Shown: positions 34,592-44,353, numbered from the stretch's first letter. The stretch is 64,000 nucleotides of DNA from Deltaproteobacteria bacterium (GCA_030018495.1 JASEFS010000014.1:1-64000); one strand, 5' to 3'. The notes: generated from the sequence alone by a model not told the origin. A program made the numbers and translations.

Positions 34592-35812
34592 ATGTCATTT
34601 GCCGACAAACGCATCCTCCTGGGAGTCTCCGGCGGCATCGCCGCATACAAGGCCGCGGAGCTGGCCCGGCGGCTGGTGACGGCCGGGGCCACGGTGAAGG
34701 TGGTGATGACCAAAAGCGCCGCCGAGTTCGTCACCCCCATGACTTTCGCGGCCCTGACCGGCCAGACGGTGGGCACGGCCCTGTTCGGCCCAGGGGTGCA
34801 TCCCCTGGAGCACATCTGGCTGGGGCAGCAGGTGGACGCCGTGGTGCTGGTGCCGGCCACGGCCAATCTCATCGGCAAAGCGGCCAACGGCATCGGGGAC
34901 GATCTGCTGAGCACCATATTGATTGCGGCCACCCGCCCGGTTCTGGTCTGTCCGGCGATGAACTGCGAAATGTACGAGAATCCGGCGGTCCAGGAGAACC
35001 TGGCCCGCCTCCGGGAGCGCGGCATGTGGGTTCTGGAGCCGGAAGCCGGGGCCCTGGCCTGCGGCGCGGTGGGCTATGGGCGGCTGCCGGAAACCGATAG
35101 CATTTTAGCGGCTCTGGGGCGGTTGGTCGCGGTGAGGGATTTGGCAGGTCAACGCCTGCTGGTAACAGCCGGACCGACGCACGAGGATTTGGACCCGGTG
35201 CGCTATGTGACCAACCGCTCCAGCGGCAAGATGGGCTATGCCGTGGCCCGGGCCGCGTGGCGGCGGGGGGCTGACGTCGCGCTGGTGACAGGACCTACAT
35301 CCCTTCCAGACCCCTTTGGAGTGGAAATGATTCGGGTGCGCTCGGCCCTGGATATGCTCGGCGAAGTGGTGAAGCGCTTCCCGTCCTGCGACGCCCTGGT
35401 TATGGCCGCGGCGGTGGGAGATTACCGCCCCGAAAGCCTGGCGGAGCGGAAAATCAAGCGGGGCTCCACTGCCGCCCTCCAGGTGACCCTGGTTCAGAAC
35501 CCAGATATTCTCAAAGAAATCAGCGCCTTGAAAGAAAGCCAAATTACCATCGGTTTTGCCGCCGAAACACATGACTTGATTGAAGAGGCCAACCGCAAGC
35601 TGACGGAAAAGAATCTCGACCTTATTGTGGCCAATGACGTCAATCAGCCGGATTCCGGCTTTGCCGTGGATACCAATGAAGTGACCCTGGTGGCCGCGGA
35701 CGGGGAGGTTGTGTCCCTGCCGCTTCTGACCAAAGATGAAGTGGCGGACAAAATCCTCGACTGGCTGGTGCCCCGCCTGACCCCCAAGTCCCCGGAGGAT
35801 GCCGGTGACTGA
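34592..35812 (+). CDS. coaBC: bifunctional phosphopantothenoylcysteine decarboxylase / phosphopantothenate-cysteine ligase
   Basis: Carries out two steps of coenzyme A synthesis. The N-terminal flavoprotein CoaC domain (1-180) shows GVSGGIAAYKAAELAR and PAMNCEMYENPAVQENL, the latter holding the active-site PxMNxxMW-like segment. The C-terminal CoaB domain starts near 190 (LLVTAGPTHEDLDPVRYVTNRSSGKMG), with AAAVGDYRP and the KIKR loop. The 406-aa length is standard. Its end overlaps the next gene by eight bases. Confidence 0.96.
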   Translation: MSFADKRILLGVSGGIAAYKAAELARRLVTAGATVKVVMTKSAAEFVTPMTFAALTGQTVGTALFGPGVHPLEHIWLGQQVDAVVLVPATANLIGKAANGIGDDLLSTILIAATRPVLVCPAMNCEMYENPAVQENLARLRERGMWVLEPEAGALACGAVGYGRLPETDSILAALGRLVAVRDLAGQRLLVTAGPTHEDLDPVRYVTNRSSGKMGYAVARAAWRRGADVALVTGPTSLPDPFGVEMIRVRSALDMLGEVVKRFPSCDALVMAAAVGDYRPESLAERKIKRGSTAALQVTLVQNPDILKEISALKESQITIGFAAETHDLIEEANRKLTEKNLDLIVANDVNQPDSGFAVDTNEVTLVAADGEVVSLPLLTKDEVADKILDWLVPRLTPKSPEDAGD

Positions 35813-36503
35813 AAACCCCGCTGCCGCCCTTAAGGAACTAACAGGGCTCCTGAAGGAATGGCTCGCGTTCCAGGGGCGTCTCGGGTGGCAGGGAACCGCG
35901 CCTTCGGAAGAAGTCAAACAGGTGAGAGAGCCCGGTGCGGCCGCTCCGACTCCCACCCTGAAGGAGATTCGGGAAGCGATGGAGCACTGCCGAAAGTGCA
36001 AACTCGGGCGCGGCCGCACCAACCTGGTGTTCGGCGAAGGTTCTCCCAATGCTGAGATAATGTTCATCGGCGAGGCGCCGGGCGAGGAGGAAGACCGCCA
36101 GGGCCGTCCTTTTGTGGGCCCGGCCGGCCAGGTTTTGAACAATCTCCTGAATAAGTTGGGACTGAGCCGGGAAGAAGTCTACATCACCAATGTGGTGAAA
36201 AGCCGGCCGCCCAACAACCGGGACCCGGAGCCGGATGAGATCGCGGCCTGCCTGCCGTTTTTGCAGCAGCAAATCAAGGCCATCCGGCCCAAAGTCATCG
36301 TCGCCCTGGGACGGATTGCCGCGCAAACGCTGCTGAACACGCGCGAACCCATAACCAAACTCCGGGGCAGATGGCATAAGTACGACCGCATCCCGGTCAT
36401 GCCCACCTTCCATCCTTCCTATCTGTTGCGCTTTCCCAGAGAGCGGATAAAGACCTGGCAAGACATGCAACTGGTCATGGAGCGGTTAGCTGCCGATGAA
36501 TAA
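35805..36503 (+). CDS. family 4-type uracil-DNA glycosylase with one altered Fe-S ligand
   Basis: Removes uracil from DNA. Family motif A is GEAPGEEEDRQGRPFVGPAG. The C-terminal HPSYLL is motif B. The 4Fe-4S ligands normally read C-x2-C, then C-x15-C. Here the first pair is present (CRKC) and the last Cys is present (IAACLPF). The third position, normally KCRPP, reads KSRPP (AGC codon), so a ligand Cys is Ser. The first 50 residues are an extra Ala/Pro-rich arm. The GTG at 35805 has GGAGG at good spacing, while the ATG at 35799 is too close to it. The gene overlaps both neighbours. Confidence 0.88.
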   Translation: MTENPAAALKELTGLLKEWLAFQGRLGWQGTAPSEEVKQVREPGAAAPTPTLKEIREAMEHCRKCKLGRGRTNLVFGEGSPNAEIMFIGEAPGEEEDRQGRPFVGPAGQVLNNLLNKLGLSREEVYITNVVKSRPPNNRDPEPDEIAACLPFLQQQIKAIRPKVIVALGRIAAQTLLNTREPITKLRGRWHKYDRIPVMPTFHPSYLLRFPRERIKTWQDMQLVMERLAADE

Positions 36504-37791
36504 GGTTAAATCCCTCTGCCTCGCCATCCTGGCGCTGGGCCTCCTGGCGGCGGGGGCAAAACCGGCGGCGAGCGTCGCCGGCGTCGTTTACGCCCTGCCG
36601 GCTACGGGCTCCATCAATCCGGGACTGGCTGATTTTATCATTCAGGGCATCAGTAAAGCCGAAGCTGAGAAGGCCGAAGCGCTGGTCATCCAGTTGGACA
36701 CCCCCGGCGGTCTGGAAGTCTCCATGCGCAAGATCTGCCAAGCCGTCATCAACGCCAAAGTGCCGGTCATCGTCTACGTTTCGCCCAAGGGAGCGAGGGC
36801 GGCCTCCGCGGGGGTGTTTATCACCGTTGCCGCGCACGTCGCCGCCATGGCGCCCGGCACCAATATCGGGGCAGCCCACCCCGTGTCCATCGGCTTGGGC
36901 AAGACGGACAAGGTGATGAGCGACAAGGTCATCAACGACATGGTGGCCTTCGGCCGCTCCCTGGCCAAAGAACGGGGCCGCAACGCCGACTGGGTGGAGC
37001 AGGCCATCAGGAAAAGCGTCTCCATTGACGCAGGTGAGGCCAAGAAGCTCAAGGTCATTGATTTTGTGGCCGAAAATCTGAATGAAGTGCTGGAAAAAGC
37101 CCACGGTCTCGAGGTAAAGATCGCCGGCAAAGCCGTGCGCCTCAAGACCCTGGGAGTGCCGGTACGGGAGATTCAGGAAGGCCTCAGCACCAAAATCCTC
37201 AAGCACATCGCGGACCCCAACATCGCCTTTATTTTGATGCTCATCGGCTTGGCCGGCCTTTACTTTGAGCTGTCCAACCCCGGCGTGGTGTTGCCGGGAG
37301 TTTTAGGGGCCATCTGCCTGCTTCTGGCCTTATATTCCTTTCAAACCCTGCCGGTGAATTATATCGGGCTGCTGCTGATCCTGCTTTCTTTTGTCTTTTT
37401 TATTCTGGAGATCTATGTAACCAGCTTCGGCCTGCTGACCGTGGCGGGGGTGATTTCCCTCTTGTTGGGTTCCATAATGCTGTTTCCGGGAGGAGGGGCC
37501 GGCATGGCTATCGCCTGGCAAGTCTTGATCCCCACTCTGATAGCGGTGACGCTGTTCTTCGTCGGCATCGCCTATTTAGTGGCGCGCACCCACCTGCGCC
37601 GTTCCATAACCGGCAGCGCCGGCCTGATCGGGGAACGGGGCGTGGCCCATACCGATATATCCGCGAAAGGCGGCCAGGTCTTTGTGCATGGCGAGTATTG
37701 GCAGGCAATGAGCCAAGAGCCCATTGCCAAAGGCGAGCCGGTGGAAGTGGAGGAAGTCATCGGCTTGAAAATCCGGGTGCGCCGGGCATAA
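36496..37791 (+). CDS. NfeD-family membrane serine protease (long form)
   Basis: A 431-aa long NfeD protein. The order is signal peptide (to about residue 30), a ClpP-like protease domain with VIYVSPKGARAASAGVFI and APGTNIGAAHPV, four membrane helices at about 230-350 (IAFILMLIGLAGLYFELSNPG), and a C-terminal OB-fold NfeD domain (GLIGERGVAHTDIS). In relatives the protease cuts the partner stomatin, and here a slipin gene follows. It overlaps the glycosylase gene by eight bases. Confidence 0.92.
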   Translation: MNKVKSLCLAILALGLLAAGAKPAASVAGVVYALPATGSINPGLADFIIQGISKAEAEKAEALVIQLDTPGGLEVSMRKICQAVINAKVPVIVYVSPKGARAASAGVFITVAAHVAAMAPGTNIGAAHPVSIGLGKTDKVMSDKVINDMVAFGRSLAKERGRNADWVEQAIRKSVSIDAGEAKKLKVIDFVAENLNEVLEKAHGLEVKIAGKAVRLKTLGVPVREIQEGLSTKILKHIADPNIAFILMLIGLAGLYFELSNPGVVLPGVLGAICLLLALYSFQTLPVNYIGLLLILLSFVFFILEIYVTSFGLLTVAGVISLLLGSIMLFPGGGAGMAIAWQVLIPTLIAVTLFFVGIAYLVARTHLRRSITGSAGLIGERGVAHTDISAKGGQVFVHGEYWQAMSQEPIAKGEPVEVEEVIGLKIRVRRA

Positions 37792-37796
37792 AAAAA

Positions 37797-37936
37797 CGGT
37801 TTTCAGTTTTCCGTTTTCTGTTTCCGGTGAAAAGAAATCAGTGAAACCTGATCGGACAAAGCTTTACCGACAGCCGGAATTTATTCACTGACCCAAACGC
37901 CAAACTAAAAACCGAAAACTGAAAACTGAAAACTGA
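37797..37936. repeat. GTTTTC(C/T)G and GAAAACT heptads between nfeD and slipin
   Basis: GTTTTCA/GTTTTCT units at 37797-37828 and ACTGAAA/ACCGAAA units at about 37904-37936 sit at the two ends of the spacer, in opposite orientation. A perfect AAGGAGG ribosome binding site for the slipin gene follows the second run. Confidence 0.8.
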
Positions 37937-37953
37937 TACTTAAGGAGGCTCAG

Positions 37954-38727
37954 ATGTTCTCACCGGCATTCGTAATAGCCATACTGGTAGTCTTTTTCCT
38001 GTTGAGCGCCGTCAAAATTCTCGCGGAATATGAGCGGGCGGTGGTGTTCCGCTTGGGGCGGGCCCTGGACAAGGCCAAAGGTCCGGGCCTCATCATCGTT
38101 ATCCCCATGATCGACCGCGTGGTCAAGGTCAACCTGCAGCTCGTCACCTACGACGTTCCCAGCCAGGACATCATCACCCGGGACAATGTCACGGTCAAGG
38201 TCAATGCGGTGGTATATTTCCGGGTTATCGAGCCGCTCAAGGCGGTAATCGAGGTTCAGGACTACATTTCCGCCACCCAGTTGCTGGCCCAGACCACCTT
38301 GCGCAGCGTCTGCGGCCAGTCCGAGCTGGACGATCTCTTATCGGCCAGGGAAAAGATCAACGCGCAGATTGCCGAGATTCTGGATAAACATACCGACCCC
38401 TGGGGCATCAAGGTGACCCTGGTGGAGCTCAAAGCCATTGACCTGCCCATCGAGATGCAGCGGGCCATGGCCAAGCAGGCCGAAGCAGAGCGGGAACGGC
38501 GGGCCAAGGTGATCAACGCTGAAGGCGAATTCCAGGCCGCCGCCAAAATGGCCGAAGCCGCCCAGGTGCTGGCCACCGAGCCTATCTCCTTGCAGCTCCG
38601 CTATCTCCAGACGCTTCGGGAGATTGCCGCGGAAAAGAATTCCACCACCCTGTTTCCCATCCCTATTGATTTAGTGAAGCCGTTTATTAAAATGTATGAA
38701 CGGCTGGAGGAACAGGAGAAGAAGTAA
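37954..38727 (+). CDS. slipin (stomatin/prohibitin-like SPFH protein)
   Basis: A 257-aa membrane-anchored SPFH protein. One N-terminal membrane helix ([18 protein letters not shown]) is followed by the SPFH domain ([42 protein letters not shown]) and a helical Ala/Glu-rich tail that would form coiled coil ([23 protein letters not shown]). It probably scaffolds membrane microdomains and is a substrate of the NfeD protease encoded just before it. AAGGAGG precedes the ATG. Confidence 0.93.
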   Translation: MFSPAFVIAILVVFFLLSAVKILAEYERAVVFRLGRALDKAKGPGLIIVIPMIDRVVKVNLQLVTYDVPSQDIITRDNVTVKVNAVVYFRVIEPLKAVIEVQDYISATQLLAQTTLRSVCGQSELDDLLSAREKINAQIAEILDKHTDPWGIKVTLVELKAIDLPIEMQRAMAKQAEAERERRAKVINAEGEFQAAAKMAEAAQVLATEPISLQLRYLQTLREIAAEKNSTTLFPIPIDLVKPFIKMYERLEEQEKK

Positions 38728-38841
38728 GCAGCGGCCAGTGGGCCAGGGGTCCGGGGCCGGAAAATTGAATTGTGTATTCAATAATTACGCTGGAGGGCAA
38801 GCAGGCGCTCCAGGGATGCTATGCTATAAATCGGAGGACAT

Positions 38842-39177
38842 ATGGCCAAGAAGGAACGCAAAGAAAAGAAAGAAAAGCCCTTGGAAAAAATGACGGCCAC
38901 GGAGCTGCGCAAATATGCCTTGGAGCTGGGAGAAATCACGGGTGTGCACGGCATGAACAAAGAGGAGCTTTTGGCCGCCATCAAAAAAGTCAAGGGCATT
39001 GAAGATGAGGGCAAAAAAGCGGCCAAAACGGTGAACGTGCGTGAGCTGAAGCAGCAGGTCAAGGAGCTTCGCGCCCAGAAAGCCGCGGCTTATGAAGCCG
39101 GGGAGCCCAGCAAGAAGATCAACATCCTGCGCCGCAAGATGAGCCGGTTAAAGAAGCGCACCCGCAAGGCCGCGTAA
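38842..39177 (+). CDS. small Rho_N-domain-like basic protein
   Basis: A 111-aa Lys-rich protein. Residues about 14-50 (MTATELRKYALELGEITGVHGMNKEELLAAIKK, read in two parts) resemble the Rho N-terminal/SAP-like helical domain. The rest is helical and basic (LKQQVKELRAQKAAAYEAG, RRKMSRLKKRTRK). It probably binds nucleic acid. GGAGG lies before the ATG. It follows the slipin gene, with heptad repeats starting five bases after its stop. The function is not known. Confidence 0.75.
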   Translation: MAKKERKEKKEKPLEKMTATELRKYALELGEITGVHGMNKEELLAAIKKVKGIEDEGKKAAKTVNVRELKQQVKELRAQKAAAYEAGEPSKKINILRRKMSRLKKRTRKAA

Positions 39178-39182
39178 AGGAA

Positions 39183-39219
39183 AGTTTTCAGTTTTCAGTT
39201 TTCCGTTTTCAGTTTTCAG
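39183..39219. repeat. heptad tandem repeat, GTTTTCA family
   Basis: Five GTTTTCA/GTTTTCC units begin five bases after a stop codon. Confidence 0.85.
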
Positions 39220-39233
39220 AGGGGGCTAGCCCT

Positions 39234-39311
39234 GGCACAGGCGGGATGCCTGTTTTTTGGTGGCACAGGCTTTCAGCCTGTGTCTGCACAGGCGGGACGC
39301 CTGTGCCACCT
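39234..39311. repeat. TGGCACAGGCGGGACGCCTGTGCCA-type palindromes
   Basis: Three related stems in 78 bases: CACAGGCGGGATGCCTG, GGCACAGGCTTTCAGCCTGTG and GCACAGGCGGGACGCCTGTGCC. Related pieces lie at 49950-50010. They may be transcribed from either side. Confidence 0.75.
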
Positions 39312-39369
39312 GGGTTGGTCAGGAGGGTAGAAGCTTCCGGGTCGGTAAGTCGGCCGGAGCAAAATAAGA

Positions 39370-39408
39370 AAGAAAAAAAACGGGGGCGGGTTTTAAACCC
39401 GCCCCCTT
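39370..39408 (-). terminator. intrinsic terminator of the nuo operon
   Basis: On the minus strand GGGGGCGGG pairs perfectly with CCCGCCCCC around TTTAAAA and is followed by GTTTTTTTTCTTTC. It lies 25 bases after the nuoN stop. The best intrinsic terminator in the window. Confidence 0.92.
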
Positions 39409-39432
39409 TATGTTGCTGCGACTGGAGGACGC

Positions 39433-40893
39433 TTAAAGGCTGGGGAAGATTTTGACGGAATTCATGGCCAAGTCGTAGAACCAGCCGGGGAAGATGCCCA
39501 CCAAAACGGTGGCTACGGCGGTGGCGATGACGCACGCCGTGACTGCGGGGGTGAAAGCGATGGGGCCGAGATCGGCCTCCGCGGGGCGCATGTACATGAG
39601 CACGGTGATGCGCAGGTAATAGTACACCGAGACCAGGCTGTTCATCACGCCCAGGATGGCCAGCCAGATATAGCCGGCCTGGACGGCCGCGGAGAAGATG
39701 TAGAATTTGCCCACAAAGCCTGCGGTGGGGGGCATGCCGGCCAGGGCGAACATGAAGACGGCCATGCCCGCGGCCAAGCCCGGGTGCTGGTAAGCCAGGC
39801 CGGAGTAGTCGTAGATGTTCAGGTAGCTGTCCTTCTTGCGGGCCACCAGAATGACCACCCCGAAGGCCCCGATGTTCATCAGGGTATAAGCCAGAAGATA
39901 GTAGAGGATGCTCACCGCGCCCAACTGGTTGGCGGCCACCAGGGCCACCAGGATATAGCCCGCGTGGGCGATGGAGCTGTAGGCCAGCATGCGCTTGATG
40001 TTGGTCTGGGCGATGGCCACGACGTTGCCCAGGGTCATGGTGGCCACGGCCAGGACCCACAGGAGCATATGCCAGTTGACGTGGAAGGCCGGGAAGGCCA
40101 GGAAAAAGACCCGGGCGAACGCGGCGAACGCCGCGGCCTTGACGGCCACGGCCATGTATGCGGTGATGGAAGTCGGGGCGCCCTCATAGACGTCCGGGGT
40201 CCACATGTGGAAAGGCACCGCGGCCACTTTGAAGCCGAAGCCCACCACGAGCAGCGCAATGGCCAGCAGGGTCAGGGGCTTGGTCAGAGTGGCGGCGTCG
40301 GTTAGGCGCTTGGCCAGCTCATCCAGGTACAGGGAGCCGCCCGCGGCGCCGTACAGAAAGGCCATGCCGAAGAGCAGGAAGGCGCTGGCAAACGCGCCCA
40401 GCACCAAATACTTCAGGGCCGCTTCGTTGGACCTGGCGTCTTCCCGGAAAAACCCGGCCAGCACATAGACCGCGATGGACATGACCTCCAGGCCCAGGAA
40501 AATCATGATCATGTGGGCGCTGGCGGCCATCATCATCATGCCGACGGTGGCGAACAGGATCAGGGCGTAGTATTCGCCCATGTCCTTGCCCCACTCTTCC
40601 AGATACGGACGGGACAAGAGAATGGTCAAGGCCGCGCCCAGGATCAGGATGAGATAGAACAGGAAGGCGAAGTTGTCCACATAAACCATGCGGGCAAAAT
40701 CAGTGCTTTGAGCGCCCCACAAGTCGATGGTCTGAAACGCGGCCAAGGCCAGGACTGCCAGGCTGAAATAAGGGAAGTAGGTCTTGCGTCCTTTGGAGAG
40801 GGCGTCCACAAGCAGAATCAGGATGGCCCCTAAAGCGAGCGTCAGCCAGGGCCCGATACTGATAAGGCTGAAGGTGGGTATGGTCAGGGTCAT
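39433..40893 (-). CDS. nuoN: NADH-quinone oxidoreductase subunit N
   Basis: An antiporter-like membrane subunit of complex I, 486 aa, about 14 helices. Family features include VDNFAFLFYLILILGAALTILLS, the discontinuous helix segment ALKYLVLGAFASAFLLFG, and KVAAVPFHMWTPDVYEGAPT with the pumping Lys/His/Glu set. The ATG overlaps the nuoM stop (ATGA). It is the last gene before the terminator. Confidence 0.96.
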   Translation of the reverse strand: MTLTIPTFSLISIGPWLTLALGAILILLVDALSKGRKTYFPYFSLAVLALAAFQTIDLWGAQSTDFARMVYVDNFAFLFYLILILGAALTILLSRPYLEEWGKDMGEYYALILFATVGMMMMAASAHMIMIFLGLEVMSIAVYVLAGFFREDARSNEAALKYLVLGAFASAFLLFGMAFLYGAAGGSLYLDELAKRLTDAATLTKPLTLLAIALLVVGFGFKVAAVPFHMWTPDVYEGAPTSITAYMAVAVKAAAFAAFARVFFLAFPAFHVNWHMLLWVLAVATMTLGNVVAIAQTNIKRMLAYSSIAHAGYILVALVAANQLGAVSILYYLLAYTLMNIGAFGVVILVARKKDSYLNIYDYSGLAYQHPGLAAGMAVFMFALAGMPPTAGFVGKFYIFSAAVQAGYIWLAILGVMNSLVSVYYYLRITVLMYMRPAEADLGPIAFTPAVTACVIATAVATVLVGIFPGWFYDLAMNSVKIFPSL

Positions 40894-42425
40894 CGCGCCT
40901 CCCCTTTAAACACTTGGGATAGAGTGACTTTCGTGGCCTTGGCCTGCTCCATCTTGGCCACGAAATTCGTAGTGGTGGCTTCGATCTTATTCAAAAAGGT
41001 GCTGGGATAAACGCCGATCCAGACGATAAACAACAGGAGCGGCGCAAAGATGAAAATCTCCCGGCCGGAAAGGTCCGGCAGGTTTTTGTTCTTGGGATTG
41101 GTAACTTCGCCGAACATGACCCGCTGGAACATCCACAGCATGTAAACCGCGGCGAAAATCACGCCGGACGCGGCGATGGTGGCCAATATCTTGTTTTCCT
41201 TGAAGGTGCCAAGCAGAATGAGAAATTCGCCCACAAAGCCGTTCAGGCCGGGCAGGCCGATGGAGGACAGGGTCACGATCATGAAGATGGTGGCGTATAT
41301 GGGCATCGGGGTGGACAGGCCGCCGAAGTCGGCGATCATGCGGGTATGGCGGCGTTCATAAATCATGCCCACGATAAAAAACAAGGCCCCGGTGGACAGC
41401 CCGTGGTTGATCATCTGGATGACGCCGCCCTGGATGCCCTGGACGTTGAAGGTAAAGAGCCCCAGCATGACAAAGCCGAGATGGGAGACGGAGGAAAAGG
41501 CGATCAGGCGCTTCAAGTCCTTTTGCACGATGCAGACCAGGGCCCCGTAAACAATGCCGATGACCGCGAGGACGCTGAACAGGGGCACGAAATAGTAGGC
41601 CGCCTCAGGGAAGAGCGGCATGTTGAAGCGCAGGAAGCCGTAAGTCCCCATCTTCAAAAGCACCGCAGCCAGAATGACCGAGCCTACGGTGGGGGCTTCG
41701 GTGTGGGCGTCGGGCAGCCAGGTATGGAAGGGGAACATGGGCACCTTGATGGCGAAAGCCAAGCCGAAGGCCAGGAACATCCAGAACTGCATGTTGAAGG
41801 GGATGTTCAGCCCATATAACTTCAGCAGATCAAAGGTATAAACGCCGGTCACTTTGCCGTGGTAGAAGTAAAGCACCAAAATGGCGACCAGCATGAGCAG
41901 GGAGCCGAACATGGTGTACAGGAAGAACTTGATGGCCGCATATACCCGGCGGGCCGGGTTGCCCCAGACGCCGATCAACAGGTACATGGGGATGAGCATC
42001 ACTTCCCAGAACACATAGAACAGGAACAGGTCCAGGGCCAGGAAGACGCCGATCATGCCGCTCATCAGGGCCAGGATGCAGATCATGAATTCCTTGACCC
42101 GGGTCTGGATGTCCTCCCAGGTGGCCAGGACGCAGAGCGGCGTCAGGAAGGTGGTGAGGAGCACCAGGAGCAGAGAGAAGCCGTCCAGGCCAAGGATATA
42201 GCTGATGCCGTACTGGGGCAGCCAATCGTAGCGCTCCATAAACTGCATGGCCGCGGTGGTGCTGTCGAACCTAAACCACAAGGGCAAAGAGAGCCCGAAT
42301 TCCACCAGCGCGATGCCCAGGGTGGTGAGCTTCAGGAGCCGGTGGTTCTTCCGGGGGAGGAAAATGAGCAACGCGATCCCCAGGACAGGAAAAAAGATAA
42401 GAAGCGATAATATGGGTAGCTGCAT
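40890..42425 (-). CDS. nuoM: NADH-quinone oxidoreductase subunit M
   Basis: Antiporter-like proton-pumping subunit, 511 aa from the ATG at 42425, which has TAGGAG six bases before it (the ORF track starts at a TTG two codons earlier). Key motifs are FYVFWEVMLIPMYLLIGVWG with the helix-5 Glu, and AIKVPMFPFHTWLPDAHTEAPT. AFSSVSHLGFVMLG is also typical. Confidence 0.96.
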   Translation of the reverse strand: MQLPILSLLIFFPVLGIALLIFLPRKNHRLLKLTTLGIALVEFGLSLPLWFRFDSTTAAMQFMERYDWLPQYGISYILGLDGFSLLLVLLTTFLTPLCVLATWEDIQTRVKEFMICILALMSGMIGVFLALDLFLFYVFWEVMLIPMYLLIGVWGNPARRVYAAIKFFLYTMFGSLLMLVAILVLYFYHGKVTGVYTFDLLKLYGLNIPFNMQFWMFLAFGLAFAIKVPMFPFHTWLPDAHTEAPTVGSVILAAVLLKMGTYGFLRFNMPLFPEAAYYFVPLFSVLAVIGIVYGALVCIVQKDLKRLIAFSSVSHLGFVMLGLFTFNVQGIQGGVIQMINHGLSTGALFFIVGMIYERRHTRMIADFGGLSTPMPIYATIFMIVTLSSIGLPGLNGFVGEFLILLGTFKENKILATIAASGVIFAAVYMLWMFQRVMFGEVTNPKNKNLPDLSGREIFIFAPLLLFIVWIGVYPSTFLNKIEATTTNFVAKMEQAKATKVTLSQVFKGEAR

Positions 42426-42444
42426 GAGCAACTCCTACAGGTTG

Positions 42445-44343
42445 TTATCCCAATAAATAGCCGACGACGAGGGTTACTCCCAGGACAATGGCCAAGGCGT
42501 AATTCTGGAGAAAGCCGGTTTCCAGGCGCCGGAGATGGGCGCTCAGCCAGGCCACGGTGCTGGCGGAGCCGTTCACCGCGCCGTCCACCACCTTATCGTC
42601 CACCTGGGTCCACAGCAGGGTGGAGCCGCTCTTGATGGGTTCCACCACGATGGTGTCATAAATCTGATCCACATAATACTTGTTGTAAATAAGGTCGTAG
42701 GGGACTCTGAACTTCTCGGCCAGCCAGCCGGGCAGGTCCGGCCGCAGCATGTACAGCTTGTAAGCGGTATAGATGCCGATGGCGGCCACCGCCATGCTGA
42801 AGGCCATGAGGCCGATTTCCAGGCTCACCGGCGGATGGCCGCCGTGGCCCACCGGGGTGATGGAGGGGGAAAGAAACTCCTTGAACTTGTGGCCCCCTTC
42901 GATGATGGGGAAGCCCACAAAGCCGCCCACGATGGAAAGAAACGCCAGAATCATCAGGGGGACGGTCATCAGCGGCGGCGATTCGTGCACGTGGTGGGCC
43001 ACATGGGGGTCCACCCGGGATTCGCCGAAAAACACCATGTACACCGCCCGGAACATGTAAAACGCGGTGATGAACGCCGCCACGGTGCCGATGCCCCAAT
43101 AAAAGTAATTGCCGTCAACCAGGGCGTGGAAGAGAATCTCGTCCTTGCTGAAAAAGCCGGCAAAGGGGAAGATGCCCGCGATGGCCAGGGTGGCGATCAA
43201 AAACGTGCGGTAGGTGATGGGGATGTGGTCCTTCAGGCCGCCCATGCGGCGCATATCCAGTTCGCCGGACACCGCGTGAGACACGGAGCCCGCGCCCAAA
43301 AATAAAAGGGCTTTGAAGAAGGCGTGGGTCATGAGATGGAAGATGCCGGCCACAAAGGCCCCCACGCCGCAGGCCAGAAACATATAACCCAACTGGCTTA
43401 CCGTGGAGTAAGCCAGGACCCGCTTGATGTCAAACTGGGCCATGCCCATGGTCGCCGCGAAAATGGCGGTGAGCGCGCCGATGGTGGCCACCACCGTCAG
43501 GGAGAAGGGCGCCAGGGCATAGAGGGCGCTGCAGCGGGCCACCATGTAGACGCCTGCGGTGACCATGGTGGCCGCGTGGATGAGGGCGGACACCGGGGTG
43601 GGGCCTTCCATGGCATCGGGCAGCCAGGTGTACAGCGGAATCTGGGCCGACTTGCCGGTGGCGCCCACAAACAGCAGCAGGGTGGCCGCGGTGATGATGC
43701 CGCTGCCCACGGGGTACCGGCCGGCCAAGGCGAAGACTTCCCGGAAATTGAGGGTGCCGAAGGTCCAGAACAGCAGAAACATGCCCAGCAGGAAGCCGAA
43801 GTCGCCGATGCGGTTGACCACGAAGGCCTTTTTGCCCGCGTCGCTGGCGGACTGCTTCTCGTACCAGTAGCCGATCAGCAGATACGAGCACAGGCCCACG
43901 CCTTCCCAGCCCACGAACATCATGAGGAAGTTGTTGGCCCCCACCAGGATGAGCATGAAAAATACGAAGAGGTTCAGGTAGGTGAAGAACCGGGGGAAGC
44001 CCGGGTCGTCGTGCATGTAGCCTACAGAGTAGATGTGAATGAGAAAGCTGACGCCGGAGACCACCAGGAGCATAATGAGGGACAGAGGGTCCACCAAAAA
44101 GCCGATGGGCACGCTGAACTTGCCGGCCGCGATCCAGTTATAGACTACTATTTCCACGGGCCGGGAGGCAGCCGGGAGCTTGAGGAATTCCAGGAAAATA
44201 GCCACGGTGAGAGCGAAGCTCAAGCCGATGACGCCGGCGCCGATAGTGCCCACCAGGTTTTTGGGGAGCCTTTTCCCGTAGAGGCCGTTGATCAAAAACC
44301 CCATAAGGGGAAAGACGGGGATCAGCCAGACATACTGTATCAT
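42445..44343 (-). CDS. nuoL: NADH-quinone oxidoreductase subunit L
   Basis: The largest antiporter-like subunit, 632 aa, with the long C-terminal lateral helix that lies along the membrane arm. Motifs include LFVGWEGVGLCSYLLIGYWY, SAQIPLYTWLPDAMEGPTPVSALIHAATMVTAG and YSTVSQLGYMFLA. GAGGCG precedes the ATG. It lies between nuoK and nuoM on the same strand. Confidence 0.97.
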   Translation of the reverse strand: MIQYVWLIPVFPLMGFLINGLYGKRLPKNLVGTIGAGVIGLSFALTVAIFLEFLKLPAASRPVEIVVYNWIAAGKFSVPIGFLVDPLSLIMLLVVSGVSFLIHIYSVGYMHDDPGFPRFFTYLNLFVFFMLILVGANNFLMMFVGWEGVGLCSYLLIGYWYEKQSASDAGKKAFVVNRIGDFGFLLGMFLLFWTFGTLNFREVFALAGRYPVGSGIITAATLLLFVGATGKSAQIPLYTWLPDAMEGPTPVSALIHAATMVTAGVYMVARCSALYALAPFSLTVVATIGALTAIFAATMGMAQFDIKRVLAYSTVSQLGYMFLACGVGAFVAGIFHLMTHAFFKALLFLGAGSVSHAVSGELDMRRMGGLKDHIPITYRTFLIATLAIAGIFPFAGFFSKDEILFHALVDGNYFYWGIGTVAAFITAFYMFRAVYMVFFGESRVDPHVAHHVHESPPLMTVPLMILAFLSIVGGFVGFPIIEGGHKFKEFLSPSITPVGHGGHPPVSLEIGLMAFSMAVAAIGIYTAYKLYMLRPDLPGWLAEKFRVPYDLIYNKYYVDQIYDTIVVEPIKSGSTLLWTQVDDKVVDGAVNGSASTVAWLSAHLRRLETGFLQNYALAIVLGVTLVVGYLLG

Positions 44344-44353
44344 GGAATTCGCC

